Source: DALYJJ01 sp031969915 (GTDB lineage Bacteria; Acidobacteriota; Terriglobia; Bryobacterales; Bryobacteraceae). From it: 24,706 bases of DNA. The position numbers and the translations under genes are program-made. Location of the stretch: NCBI GenBank assembly GCA_031969915.1, contig DALYJJ010000097.1:1-24706 (forward strand), in the 5' to 3' direction. This document shows positions 13,081 to 22,685 of the stretch, piece after piece. Numbering within the stretch: position 1 is the stretch's first letter; every line of letters starts with the position of its first letter. The notes under the pieces were generated by a model. It searched no databases, was not told the origin of the DNA, and worked only from the letters and a program-made list of their open reading frames with translations.

Positions 13081-13710
13081 CTACCTCTTGGCCCGCTTCA
13101 CGACGACATAGGAGCCGGTGGGACCCGGGACGGCGCCCTTCACGAGCAGCAGGTTGTCCTCGCTATCGATCTCAACCACTTCGAGGTTCCGGACGGTGAC
13201 CTGAGCGTTGCCCATATGGCCCGCCATGCGCATGCCGGGCCAGACCCGCGAGGGGAAGCTCGAAGCGCCAATGGATCCCGGAGCGCGGTGAAACATCGAT
13301 CCGTGCGTGTTGTCGCCGCCGCGGAAGTTGTGCCGCTTCACGAAGCCCGCGAATCCGCGGCCCTTGCTCACGCCGACCACGTCCACCTTGTCGTTGGGCT
13401 TGAACTCGGCAACCAGGACGCGGTCGCCGGCCTTGTAGTCGCCATCGCCGGGGCGCAGCTTAAGTTCGCGGAGAAACTTGGAGCTTCCGTCGATGCCCGC
13501 CTTCTTCAGGTGGCCTGCCTGGGGCTTGGTCACCTTCTTCTTGAACTCGACCAGGCCGAGCTGTATGGCATCGTAACCGTCGTTAGCCGGCGTCTTGCGC
13601 TGCACGACGACGCACGGGCCCGCCTGGAGAACGGTCACCGGGACCACTTCGCCGTTGGGGCGGAAGACCTGCGTCATTCCGATTTTCTTGCCTAGAATTC
13701 CTGGGCTCAT
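13081..13710 (-). CDS. rplC: 50S ribosomal protein L3
   Basis: L3 is an assembly initiator whose extended loop reaches the peptidyl transferase centre. The start at 13710 gives MSPGILGKKIGMTQVF, matching the family, and AGGA lies seven bases upstream. An earlier in-frame start at 13743 adds 11 non-homologous residues. The 209-residue product includes VVGVSKGRGFAGFVKRHNFRGG and THGSMFHRAPGSIGASSFPSRV. At the place where E. coli and many others have the Gln methylated by PrmB (GSIGQ), this protein has GSIGA. The end VKGAVPGPTGSYVVVKRAKR is typical. Confidence 0.97.
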   Translation of the reverse strand: MSPGILGKKIGMTQVFRPNGEVVPVTVLQAGPCVVVQRKTPANDGYDAIQLGLVEFKKKVTKPQAGHLKKAGIDGSSKFLRELKLRPGDGDYKAGDRVLVAEFKPNDKVDVVGVSKGRGFAGFVKRHNFRGGDNTHGSMFHRAPGSIGASSFPSRVWPGMRMAGHMGNAQVTVRNLEVVEIDSEDNLLLVKGAVPGPTGSYVVVKRAKR

Positions 13711-13755
13711 AATGCGTTCCTGGGCGCGGCCTGTTGCCGCCACTTACCGGCCTAC

Positions 13756-14082
13756 TTACTTCCTATCCTTGCCAAAAGCCTTGATTTCGACATCCACACC
13801 GGCGGGCAGGTCGAGCTTCATGAGGGCGTCGACGGTGTCCTGCGTCGGCTCGAGAATATCGAGCAGCCGCTTATGGGTGCGGATTTCGAACTGCTCGCGC
13901 GATTTCTTGTCGACGTGAGGCGAGCGCAGCACCGTAAAGCGGTTCTTCACGGTCGGCAGCGGGATCGGCCCGGCCACCTGGGCGCCCGTGCGGCGGGCGG
14001 TGTCGACGATCTCGGTCGTCGACTGGTCGAGGACCCGGTGGTCATAGGCTTTCAATCGAATTCGAATCCGTTCTCTCAGCAT
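13756..14082 (-). CDS. rpsJ: 30S ribosomal protein S10
   Basis: S10 lies in the 30S head; outside the ribosome (as NusE) it joins NusB in antitermination and binds NusG to couple transcription with translation. The 108-residue product begins MLRERIRIRLKAYDHRVLDQ, then GPIPLPTVKNRFTVLRSPHVDKKSREQFEIRTHKRLLDI (39-77), with a normal C-terminus DLPAGVDVEIKAFGKDRK. The loop VKNRFTVLRSPHVDKKSREQ that reaches into the 30S and is altered in some tetracycline/tigecycline-resistant strains looks ordinary. Only a weak GAG precedes the ATG. The 140-base gap to tuf is the largest between genes inside the cluster and is rich in hairpins. Confidence 0.98.
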   Translation of the reverse strand: MLRERIRIRLKAYDHRVLDQSTTEIVDTARRTGAQVAGPIPLPTVKNRFTVLRSPHVDKKSREQFEIRTHKRLLDILEPTQDTVDALMKLDLPAGVDVEIKAFGKDRK

Positions 14083-14116
14083 CTTGCTCTCAGTCTTTCG
14101 TTCCTCGCGCCCGCGA

Positions 14117-14136
14117 CTGCCCGTTTCGCCGGGCAG
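14117..14136 (-). other. Hairpin 3 of the tuf-rpsJ gap (nearest rpsJ)
   Basis: The transcribed strand reads CTGCCCG-GCGAAA-CGGGCAG: a perfect seven-base-pair stem with a six-base loop, ending 34 bases before the rpsJ start. No T-run follows. It may belong to an S10-block leader; only the pairing is observed. Confidence 0.5.
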
Positions 14137-14139
14137 CCT

Positions 14140-14162
14140 GGCCGCTTTCCTCGGCAGCGGCC
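14140..14162 (-). other. Hairpin 2 of the tuf-rpsJ gap
   Basis: GGCCGC and GCGGCC pair perfectly over six bases around an 11-base loop (TGCCGAGGAAA). It lies between the long hairpin behind tuf and the one nearest rpsJ, three bases from the latter. The loop contains GAGGA, a Shine-Dalgarno-like string with no start codon nearby. Confidence 0.45.
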
Positions 14163-14169
14163 CGCTCCG

Positions 14170-14209
14170 GTAACATCCGGACGGCCCTATCCGGCCGCCC
14201 GGAAGTTAC
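14170..14209 (-). other. Long hairpin 1 just downstream of tuf
   Basis: Forty bases fold into one long stem: GTAAC pairs with GTTAC, then one T-T mismatch, one T-A pair, and CCGGGCGGCC pairs with GGCCGTCCGG (one G-U wobble), closed by a six-base GGATAG loop. It starts 13 bases after the tuf stop. No T-run follows, so an ordinary intrinsic terminator is unlikely. The place suits an element that protects or separates the str and S10 parts of the transcript, or a leader structure for the S10 block. The function is inferred from position only. Confidence 0.6.
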
Positions 14210-14222
14210 GACAACTTACAAA

Positions 14223-15410
<1,188 letters not shown>

Positions 15411-15441
15411 ATCGTTCTGGTTCTCCTGTCCGAACTATTCC

Positions 15442-15468
15442 GGCGCCCCAGGGGCACTGGTGGGCGCC
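15442..15468 (-). other. Inverted repeat in the fusA-tuf gap
   Basis: GGCGCCC and GGGCGCC form a perfect seven-base-pair stem around a 13-base loop, eight bases after the fusA stop. No T-run follows. It is placed to modulate tuf translation or processing between the two genes; this is inference. The tuf ribosome binding site lies downstream and outside the stem. Confidence 0.4.
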
Positions 15469-15476
15469 CCTAAGTA

Positions 15477-17570
<2,094 letters not shown>

Positions 17571-17606
17571 AAAAGTCCTAAACGGGCTCCTCCGGTGCCT
17601 CGGCGC

Positions 17607-18077
17607 CTACCAGCGGTAATGGGCAAAGGCCTTGTTGGCCTCGGCCATGCGGTGGACGTCGTCCTTCTTCTTGATCGCGCCGCCGCGCATGTTGGCGGCG
17701 TCGTTCAATTCATTGGCGAGCTTCTCGGGCATGCTCTTTTCCGGACGGCTTCGAGCATTGGTCAGAATCCAGCGGATGGCGAGCGAGGTCCGGCGGTTCT
17801 GTGGAACCTCGACCGGAACCTGGTAGTTGGCGCCGCCGACGCGCCGGGTCTTCACTTCGAGCAGCGGCTTGCAGTTTTCAACGGCCTTCTTGAAGAGCTT
17901 CAAAGGATCGTCGCCGCTCCGGTCCCGCAGTTTGTCCATGGCGCCGTAGAAGATCCCTTGGGAAACGGTCTTCTTGCCGTCCCACATCATGGAGTTGATG
18001 AACTTCTCGGCGAGCGTGGAATTGAAAACGGGATCGGGGTTGATGTCTTTCTGTTCGGGTCTCCGTCTGCGCGGCAT
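17607..18077 (-). CDS. rpsG: 30S ribosomal protein S7
   Basis: S7 nucleates assembly of the 30S head and contacts mRNA and tRNA at the E site; in E. coli it also represses the str operon. The start at 18077 gives MPRRRRPEQKDINPDPVFNS and is preceded by GGGGAG six bases upstream. A longer frame runs through the end of rpsL and is not homologous. The 156-residue length is exactly typical. Signatures are INSMMWDGKKTVSQGIFYGAM, VENCKPLLEVKTRRVGGANYQVPVEV and LANELNDAANMRGGAIKKKDDVHRMAEANKAFAHYRW. Confidence 0.98.
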   Translation of the reverse strand: MPRRRRPEQKDINPDPVFNSTLAEKFINSMMWDGKKTVSQGIFYGAMDKLRDRSGDDPLKLFKKAVENCKPLLEVKTRRVGGANYQVPVEVPQNRRTSLAIRWILTNARSRPEKSMPEKLANELNDAANMRGGAIKKKDDVHRMAEANKAFAHYRW

Positions 18078-18093
18078 GTTGGTCTCCCCTCTC

Positions 18094-18495
18094 CTACTTC
18101 TTCTTCGCGGTGGCGGCAGCGCCCGCCTTCGGACGCTTCGCGCCGTACTTCGAGCGGCCCTGGCGGCGGTCATTCACGCCGGCGGCGTCGAGCGTTCCGC
18201 GCACCACGTGATAGCGCACGCCGGGGAGGTCCTTCACGCGCCCCCCACGGATGAGCACGATGGAGTGCTCCTGGAGGTTGTGGCCCACACCCGGGATGTA
18301 CGTCGTCACCTCGATCCCGTTGGAGAGCCGGACGCGGGCCACTTTGCGCAACGCGGAGTTCGGCTTCTTGGGAGTGGTGGTGTACACGCGCGTGCAAACG
18401 CCGCGCTTCTGAGGGCAGGACTGCAAGGCAGGGCTCGCAGTTTTCCACTGCGTCGGGCGCCGGCCTTTGCGCACCAATTGATTAAACGTTGGCAC
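18094..18495 (-). CDS. rpsL: 30S ribosomal protein S12
   Basis: S12 lies at the decoding centre of the 30S subunit and controls accuracy. A GTG at 18495 gives (M)PTFNQLVRKGRR, the family N-terminus, with GGAGAG six bases upstream. An earlier in-frame GTG at 18546 would add 17 non-homologous residues. The 133-residue product is slightly longer than the usual 123-126 because of an Ala/Lys tail. CPQKRGVCTRVYTTTPKKPNSALRKV and LIRGGRVKDLPGVRYHVVRG are intact. Lys43, Lys88 and Pro91, where streptomycin-resistance mutations arise, are wild type, and Asp89 (the RimO methylthiolation site) is present. This is the first gene of the super-cluster. Confidence 0.98.
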   Translation of the reverse strand: MPTFNQLVRKGRRPTQWKTASPALQSCPQKRGVCTRVYTTTPKKPNSALRKVARVRLSNGIEVTTYIPGVGHNLQEHSIVLIRGGRVKDLPGVRYHVVRGTLDAAGVNDRRQGRSKYGAKRPKAGAAATAKKK

Positions 18496-18815
18496 GAATC
18501 GCTCTCCAAACCTTTTGTTCAATATCCAAACCGGGCCATATTCCACAGGCTGGACCTGCTCGACCCGGACAAAACTTCTCGAAGGACGGTGAGATTGCTC
18601 AGGACCGCTTCGAACGTGCGAGGACTTGCTTTGGACTCGCCCATGCCCTGAAGCCGGTGGGAACCGGGAGGGTAGCGGGGCTGGCCCCTGACCGGCCCAC
18701 TCTACAAGTGAGGGTAGTGCAGGAGCAGAAATCTAGCTCGCAAACTTTTTGATGATACCCGAGGGCGGCTCTTCCAACCGAAAGGTGCTGCTGGAAGGCC
18801 GCCGCTCCTCCCCCG
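18496..18815 (-). promoter_or_regulatory. Leader/intergenic region upstream of rpsL
   Basis: This 320-base non-coding stretch must hold the main promoter of the str-S10-spc-alpha transcript, unless the cluster is read through from the gene upstream. I scanned the minus strand for paired -35 and -10 boxes and found no convincing sigma-70 pair; AT-richer islands occur at about 18515-18545 and 18731-18755. Small stems such as GGGG-CCAG-CCCC occur near 18679-18690. A longer inverted repeat at 18764-18803 closes the upstream gene. The boundary assignment is by position, not by recognised elements. Confidence 0.4.
18764..18803 (-). terminator. Possible transcription-stop hairpin behind the Gfo/Idh/MocA gene
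   Basis: GGCGGC and GCCGCC pair over six bases and TTCCA/TGGAA over five more, with a small asymmetric bulge and a 15-base loop, 12 bases past the stop codon of the gene at 18816. On the minus strand the stem is followed by CTCGGGTATCATC and not by a T-run, so it is not a textbook intrinsic terminator. Position between two transcription units is the main argument. Confidence 0.35.
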
Positions 18816-20090
18816 TTACGATTTCTCTGAAATCGTGTACGGCGCGCGGTACTTCCTGGTGAGCATCCGGTTCGCCTGCTCGTCGCCGGGAAAGCGTTCC
18901 GTTGCGGGGTCGAACTTCAGCACGCGATCCAACCGGTAGGCAATATTGCCCAGGTGCGCAAGGGCGCTGGACAGGTGCGCCGTCTCCACCGGCCCGTTCT
19001 GATCGGAAGTCTTCCGGCTACGCACGGCCTTGATGAAGTTGGCGTAGTGGTCGCCTTCTTCCTTGCGGCCCGGTCCCTTTTCTTTCTTCGGCCCCTGGTA
19101 GACCTGATAGGTGTGGTACCCGTTCACGGTCATGTAGCCTTCTGAGCCATAGAAGATGTTGCCCACCGAAACGCCGTCCTCGGCGTTGGTGTACCAGGGC
19201 CGCACCTCAAACTGAATCAGCTTGCCTTGCGCCGGGTAGTGGAACAGCGTGGTGAGAACTTCGGGCGTCTCTTTGTCGTCGTCGAAGAGGAACTTGCCGC
19301 CCATCGCCGTGATCTTCGACGGGAGCCCCACGCCCAGCCCCCACATGCACATGTCGGTCTCGTGGATGCCCTGGTTGCCCACATCGCCGTTGCCGAAATC
19401 CCAGTGCCAATGCCAGTTGTAGTGCACGAACCGGCGCGAGAACGGCCGGTACTGCGCGGGCCCCAGCCACAGATCGTAGTCGAGCGTGGCGGGCGGGTTC
19501 TCCACCGGCTTCTTTCCGATCGACGGCCGCGAACGGAACACCAGCCCGCGCGCCATGTAGACCTTGCCGATCACGCCCTCATTCAGCAGCTTCACCGCTT
19601 CCTGCAGCGCGGGGGAACTACGCAGTTGCACGCCGTGCTGCACAATGCGGCTGTACCTGTGCGCGGCCTCCACCATCTTGCGGCCTTCCCACACGTTGTG
19701 TGAGCCGGGCTTTTCGACGTAGACATCCTTGCCCGCCTGGCAGGCCCAAATGGCGGCCAGCGAATGCCAGTGGTTCGGCATGGCGATCGACACCGCGTCG
19801 ATATCCTTGCGCTCAAAAACCTTCCGCAGGTCGGGCTCGGTCATCACCTTGCGCCCAAACCGCTGCTCGAACTCGCCCGCGCGCTTGGCCAGCAGTTCCT
19901 TGTCGGGGTCGCAGAGCATGGTCACTTCGGCGTCCGGGACGTTGCCGTAACCCGCGATGTGGTCCTTACCGCGCCCGTTCACACCGAGCACGGCCACGCG
20001 GACCCGGTCGTTCGCGGAGGCCTGCGGCGCGGCGGCGTGCGCAAGCACCAACCCACCGGTGCTCATGAGAAAAGTGCGGCGATCGCTCAT
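18816..20090 (-). CDS. Gfo/Idh/MocA-family oxidoreductase with Tat signal
   Basis: The 424-residue product begins with a twin-arginine signal (MSDRRTFLMSTGGLVLAHAA, cleavage likely after ASA at about residue 26), so it is probably exported folded with its cofactor. The NAD(P)-binding Rossmann fold starts at RVAVLGVNGRG (31-41). The family's EKP motif is Glu126-Lys127-Pro128, and a metal-free catalytic-type GIHETD segment holds His243 and Asp246. Family members oxidise or reduce sugars, inositols and related substrates; a few Tat-exported ones act as glycosidases through an oxidation mechanism. Substrate cannot be told here. It lies 56 bases downstream of the lipoprotein gene, on the same strand. 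Acidobacteriota and Planctomycetota often carry many such paralogues. Confidence 0.93.
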   Translation of the reverse strand: MSDRRTFLMSTGGLVLAHAAAPQASANDRVRVAVLGVNGRGKDHIAGYGNVPDAEVTMLCDPDKELLAKRAGEFEQRFGRKVMTEPDLRKVFERKDIDAVSIAMPNHWHSLAAIWACQAGKDVYVEKPGSHNVWEGRKMVEAAHRYSRIVQHGVQLRSSPALQEAVKLLNEGVIGKVYMARGLVFRSRPSIGKKPVENPPATLDYDLWLGPAQYRPFSRRFVHYNWHWHWDFGNGDVGNQGIHETDMCMWGLGVGLPSKITAMGGKFLFDDDKETPEVLTTLFHYPAQGKLIQFEVRPWYTNAEDGVSVGNIFYGSEGYMTVNGYHTYQVYQGPKKEKGPGRKEEGDHYANFIKAVRSRKTSDQNGPVETAHLSSALAHLGNIAYRLDRVLKFDPATERFPGDEQANRMLTRKYRAPYTISEKS

Positions 20091-20146
20091 GCCGCGAGCC
20101 TATCACAGTCTCGTAGCGATCGCTGCGCGACTTCGCGCGCCCGTTC

Positions 20147-21331
20147 TTATTGGAACTCGCCGTCGAAGCGGGCGCCGTCCGCGGTCCGGACGGTGACCAG
20201 GCGCGGCTCGTTCAGTTGGAGATGCGGCGGCTCCGGCAACGCGCCGATGAAGGTGACGTACCTGGCGTCCGGGACGATCTGCTCAACGCGGCCCAATCTC
20301 GAATCCACCGTGCGGATCGCCTTGCCGGAACGGTCCACGCGGGTCACCAGCCAGGTGCCTCCGGAGCCGAGACGGCTGCGATGGAGCACCAGAAAGCCGG
20401 GCGGATCCGCAAGTTCCACGGGACCGCTCGAGAACGGCTTCCGCATCACGCCGCCTTCCAGATACTCCTCTGGCGCGCCCGGCGCTGGTTCCATGGAGAC
20501 GATCTCCCGACGTGGCGCTTTCCACTGGTTGAAACCGTCGCGAAGGTGGAACAGCCAGAACCGGCGGACATCGGTTTCGCGCCAGCCCTGCGAAGGAACC
20601 TCCCAGGATCGGTCTTGCTGGCGGAGCTTTTCCACCTCTTCGCTGGTGAGGAGGCCAAGCCACGACGCCGGCCCAAGAGTCACGCCGGGACGCCAGTAAG
20701 GCCTGAGGCTCGCCGTGATCATGTCGCTCCGGTCCTGGTACCGATCGCGGAGCGCGTCGTACTCCTGCATGTCCTTCGGCCGCCGGTCCTCGCGCGGCCG
20801 CACGGGACGCGCCTCCAGCGTCTGGGGGTCGAGGGCGTGCAGCGCGCCCTGAGCGGATCGGAATCGCACACGCGTCTCAACCTCGTCGAATTCGTAGTAC
20901 TTCGCGTCGCTCACCCACTGGCCCGCCAGGGCGGGATTCGCGGCCGTCAGCTCGTCGACGCTGGTCACCGCGTGGGTCTGCGGTTCCAATCCGTACAGGC
21001 TTTCGCCGAACACCCAGAGCCGCCGGCCGTCGTAGCCGAGTACCCGCGCGAAGTTTCGCAAGCGGTACTCGTCGGCGCGCTCCACCAGCTTCACGCGGGC
21101 GATGAGCCTTGCGTCCGTATGCGAGTGCACCGCGATGTCGAGACCGAAAGGTCTCTCGCCTGTGGCGCGCCGCCCAACACGGCAGGCGATCAGGAGCGAA
21201 TAGAGGCGGTCGCCGCCGGCCGCCGGGATCGTGATGGACGGCCGCACCCGCGAGAATTCATTCTTCGCAGGCCCGCCGCACGAAGACAGGCCGGCGGCAC
21301 AGCACACCGCCAGGGCGGCACGCAGAGTCAC
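20147..21331 (-). CDS. Unrecognised lipoprotein
   Basis: I do not recognise this family. The 394-residue product has a short signal peptide and a lipobox, Leu15-Ser16-Ser17-Cys18 (AAGLSSCGG), so it should be lipid-anchored on the periplasmic side. The mature part is rich in beta-strand-like segments (RLWVFGESLYGLEPQTHAVT, FLVLHRSRLGSGGTWLVTRVD, TFIGALPEPPHLQLNEPRLV), suggestive of a propeller-like or multi-strand sensor fold. It also has a charged central segment near PREDRRPKDMQEYDALRDRYQDR. The start is a GTG with no clear Shine-Dalgarno, 18 bases after the EAL-HDOD stop, so the two genes are probably cotranscribed. The frame and codon use resemble the neighbours, supporting a real gene. 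Confidence 0.75.
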   Translation of the reverse strand: MTLRAALAVCCAAGLSSCGGPAKNEFSRVRPSITIPAAGGDRLYSLLIACRVGRRATGERPFGLDIAVHSHTDARLIARVKLVERADEYRLRNFARVLGYDGRRLWVFGESLYGLEPQTHAVTSVDELTAANPALAGQWVSDAKYYEFDEVETRVRFRSAQGALHALDPQTLEARPVRPREDRRPKDMQEYDALRDRYQDRSDMITASLRPYWRPGVTLGPASWLGLLTSEEVEKLRQQDRSWEVPSQGWRETDVRRFWLFHLRDGFNQWKAPRREIVSMEPAPGAPEEYLEGGVMRKPFSSGPVELADPPGFLVLHRSRLGSGGTWLVTRVDRSGKAIRTVDSRLGRVEQIVPDARYVTFIGALPEPPHLQLNEPRLVTVRTADGARFDGEFQ

Positions 21332-21349
21332 AGGAAACAGGATAGCCGG

Positions 21350-22573
21350 TCAACGGCCGGCGGCGGCCAGGTCGCGAGCCCACAGGAGCGAGTCGCTGAA
21401 CACGGCCTGCAAGTCCTCCAGCCTCAGGCCCAACTCCGACCCAATGGACAGCGCCGAGTCCCAATCGGCCCGTTCCCAGGCGCGCGCCAGCGCCAGCGCC
21501 TGCTGCGGGGTGCCTCCGCCATCGCACCCGAGCAGCGCGGCGCGGATCTCCGGGTCGAGCGGCATTCCTTCGAGCGCGGTCTCCATCGGACACACCACCA
21601 TCGCGTCCAACAACGACAGCAGGCCGGTGAGGAACGACGGCTCCGCGCCCGACTGCTCCCCGGCCCGTTCGGCGATGCCGCGGCACACCGCCGCGCGCAC
21701 CGTACAGGCTTCCATCAGCGCTTCATTGCTTTGCGCGCCGAGATCCTGCAGGACCACCAGCATGAGGAGCGTCCGGACCTTGTCCTCGCCGAGGTACGTC
21801 AGGCACTGGTCGAGGTTGCGGATCGGGTTCACCGAGTGGTGCATCGCCGAGTTGGCGTAGCGCAACAGACGGAAGGCGATGGTCGCCTCCTGCGCGATCA
21901 GCGGCGCCAGCTTTCGCAGATCCAGTTCTCCGTGCAGAAGCGTTCGCAGGATCTGCAGCCGCCGCACCGACATGCCCGGCGGCCGTTTCGATTGCAGCGT
22001 CTTCGGCTTTTCGAAATAGTAGCCCTGAAAGAGCTGATAACCCATCTCCCGCAGTTCGCCGAACTGGGTGTGCGTCTCCACTTTCTCGGCGAGCAGCGTT
22101 ACGCCGGCGGGCTGAAAGCGCCGCACCAGGTCCCGGCACACGTCCATGGGTGTCGCGAGCACGTCGACTTTGACAAAGTCCGCCAGTTCATGCAGGATCT
22201 CGGGCGGCTGCCTCCAATCGTAATCGTCCAACGCCAGCCGGTAGCCCTCGCGTTTGGCTCGCTCGCACGCCTCGCGCGCCTCCGGGCCGGGCGTCACTGT
22301 TTCCAGGATCTCGATGATCAGTTGCTCCGGCTCAAAGACGCGGTACAACTGCTTGCGCAACCCGTGCTCCCCAAAGTTCATGAAGCACGGCTTGCCCGTC
22401 AACACCGAGCTTTGTTCAAAAGAGTAAGAGAGATTGGCGGCCAGCTTTCCCGTCAGTTCGTCGTCCCGAAGACTCGCAAACGAGCCGCCCTCTTCGGAGC
22501 GGTACAGCAGTTCGTAGGCGAAGATCCGTTGCGCCGCATCAACGATCGGCTGGCGCGCGATGAGCGCGTTCAT
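21350..22573 (-). CDS. EAL and HDOD domain signalling protein (YuxH type)
   Basis: From the ATG at 22573 the 407-residue cytosolic product begins MNALIARQPIVDAAQRIFAY, the usual opening of YuxH-like proteins. Residues 1-190 form an EAL-type cyclic-di-GMP phosphodiesterase domain with YELLYR (20-25, replacing EAL), MNF (65-67), IEILE (87-91), DDYDW (116-120, replacing DDFGTG), KVD (135-137), AEKVE (162-166) and QGYYFEKP (183-190). Residues about 200-390 are an HDOD domain (LLRYANSAMHHSVNPIRNLDQ). The altered EAL and loop-6 motifs suggest reduced or lost hydrolysis, perhaps a c-di-GMP sensor or scaffold. A longer frame to 22870 overlaps the divergent gene and lacks homology, so it was not used. 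It heads a probable minus-strand unit with the lipoprotein. Confidence 0.9.
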   Translation of the reverse strand: MNALIARQPIVDAAQRIFAYELLYRSEEGGSFASLRDDELTGKLAANLSYSFEQSSVLTGKPCFMNFGEHGLRKQLYRVFEPEQLIIEILETVTPGPEAREACERAKREGYRLALDDYDWRQPPEILHELADFVKVDVLATPMDVCRDLVRRFQPAGVTLLAEKVETHTQFGELREMGYQLFQGYYFEKPKTLQSKRPPGMSVRRLQILRTLLHGELDLRKLAPLIAQEATIAFRLLRYANSAMHHSVNPIRNLDQCLTYLGEDKVRTLLMLVVLQDLGAQSNEALMEACTVRAAVCRGIAERAGEQSGAEPSFLTGLLSLLDAMVVCPMETALEGMPLDPEIRAALLGCDGGGTPQQALALARAWERADWDSALSIGSELGLRLEDLQAVFSDSLLWARDLAAAGR

Positions 22574-22685
22574 GTCACTGCTCTTATCGGCGGCTTTCCC
22601 GGAGATTCGAGTCCTGATTTGCGCCGCCGCCGCGGGTATCCCGGGCGGCATCCATGCGATGCTGTCTGACGAAGGAGTATCTGCT
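22574..22685. promoter_or_regulatory. Divergent intergenic region between the EAL-HDOD and FG-GAP genes
   Basis: These 112 bases separate two divergent start codons and must carry promoters for both directions if both are transcribed from here. No clear -35/-10 pair is visible on either strand. The only firm element is AAGGAG at 22672-22677, the plus-strand ribosome binding site. Confidence 0.4.
22672..22677 (+). promoter_or_regulatory. Shine-Dalgarno sequence of the FG-GAP protein gene
   Basis: AAGGAG lies eight bases before the ATG at 22686. It decides this start over the earlier in-frame ATGs at 22560, 22572 and 22659, which would place coding sequence before the signal peptide. Confidence 0.8.

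Noticed and set aside
13711..13743. Earlier start for L3 adding 11 residues
   Set aside because: The added residues are not homologous, and AGGA lies seven bases before the ATG at 13710.
14170..14209. Long hairpin behind tuf considered as an intrinsic terminator
   Set aside because: No T-run follows, and the S10 block directly downstream would be cut off; kept as an unassigned structured element.
18300..18495. Streptomycin-resistance changes in rpsL
   Set aside because: Lys43, Lys88 and Pro91 are all wild type.
20150..22669. Plus-strand open frame of 839 codons antisense to the lipoprotein and EAL-HDOD genes
   Set aside because: It lies opposite two genes with recognisable signal or domain motifs, has no family motifs, and such long antisense frames are expected in GC-rich codon usage.
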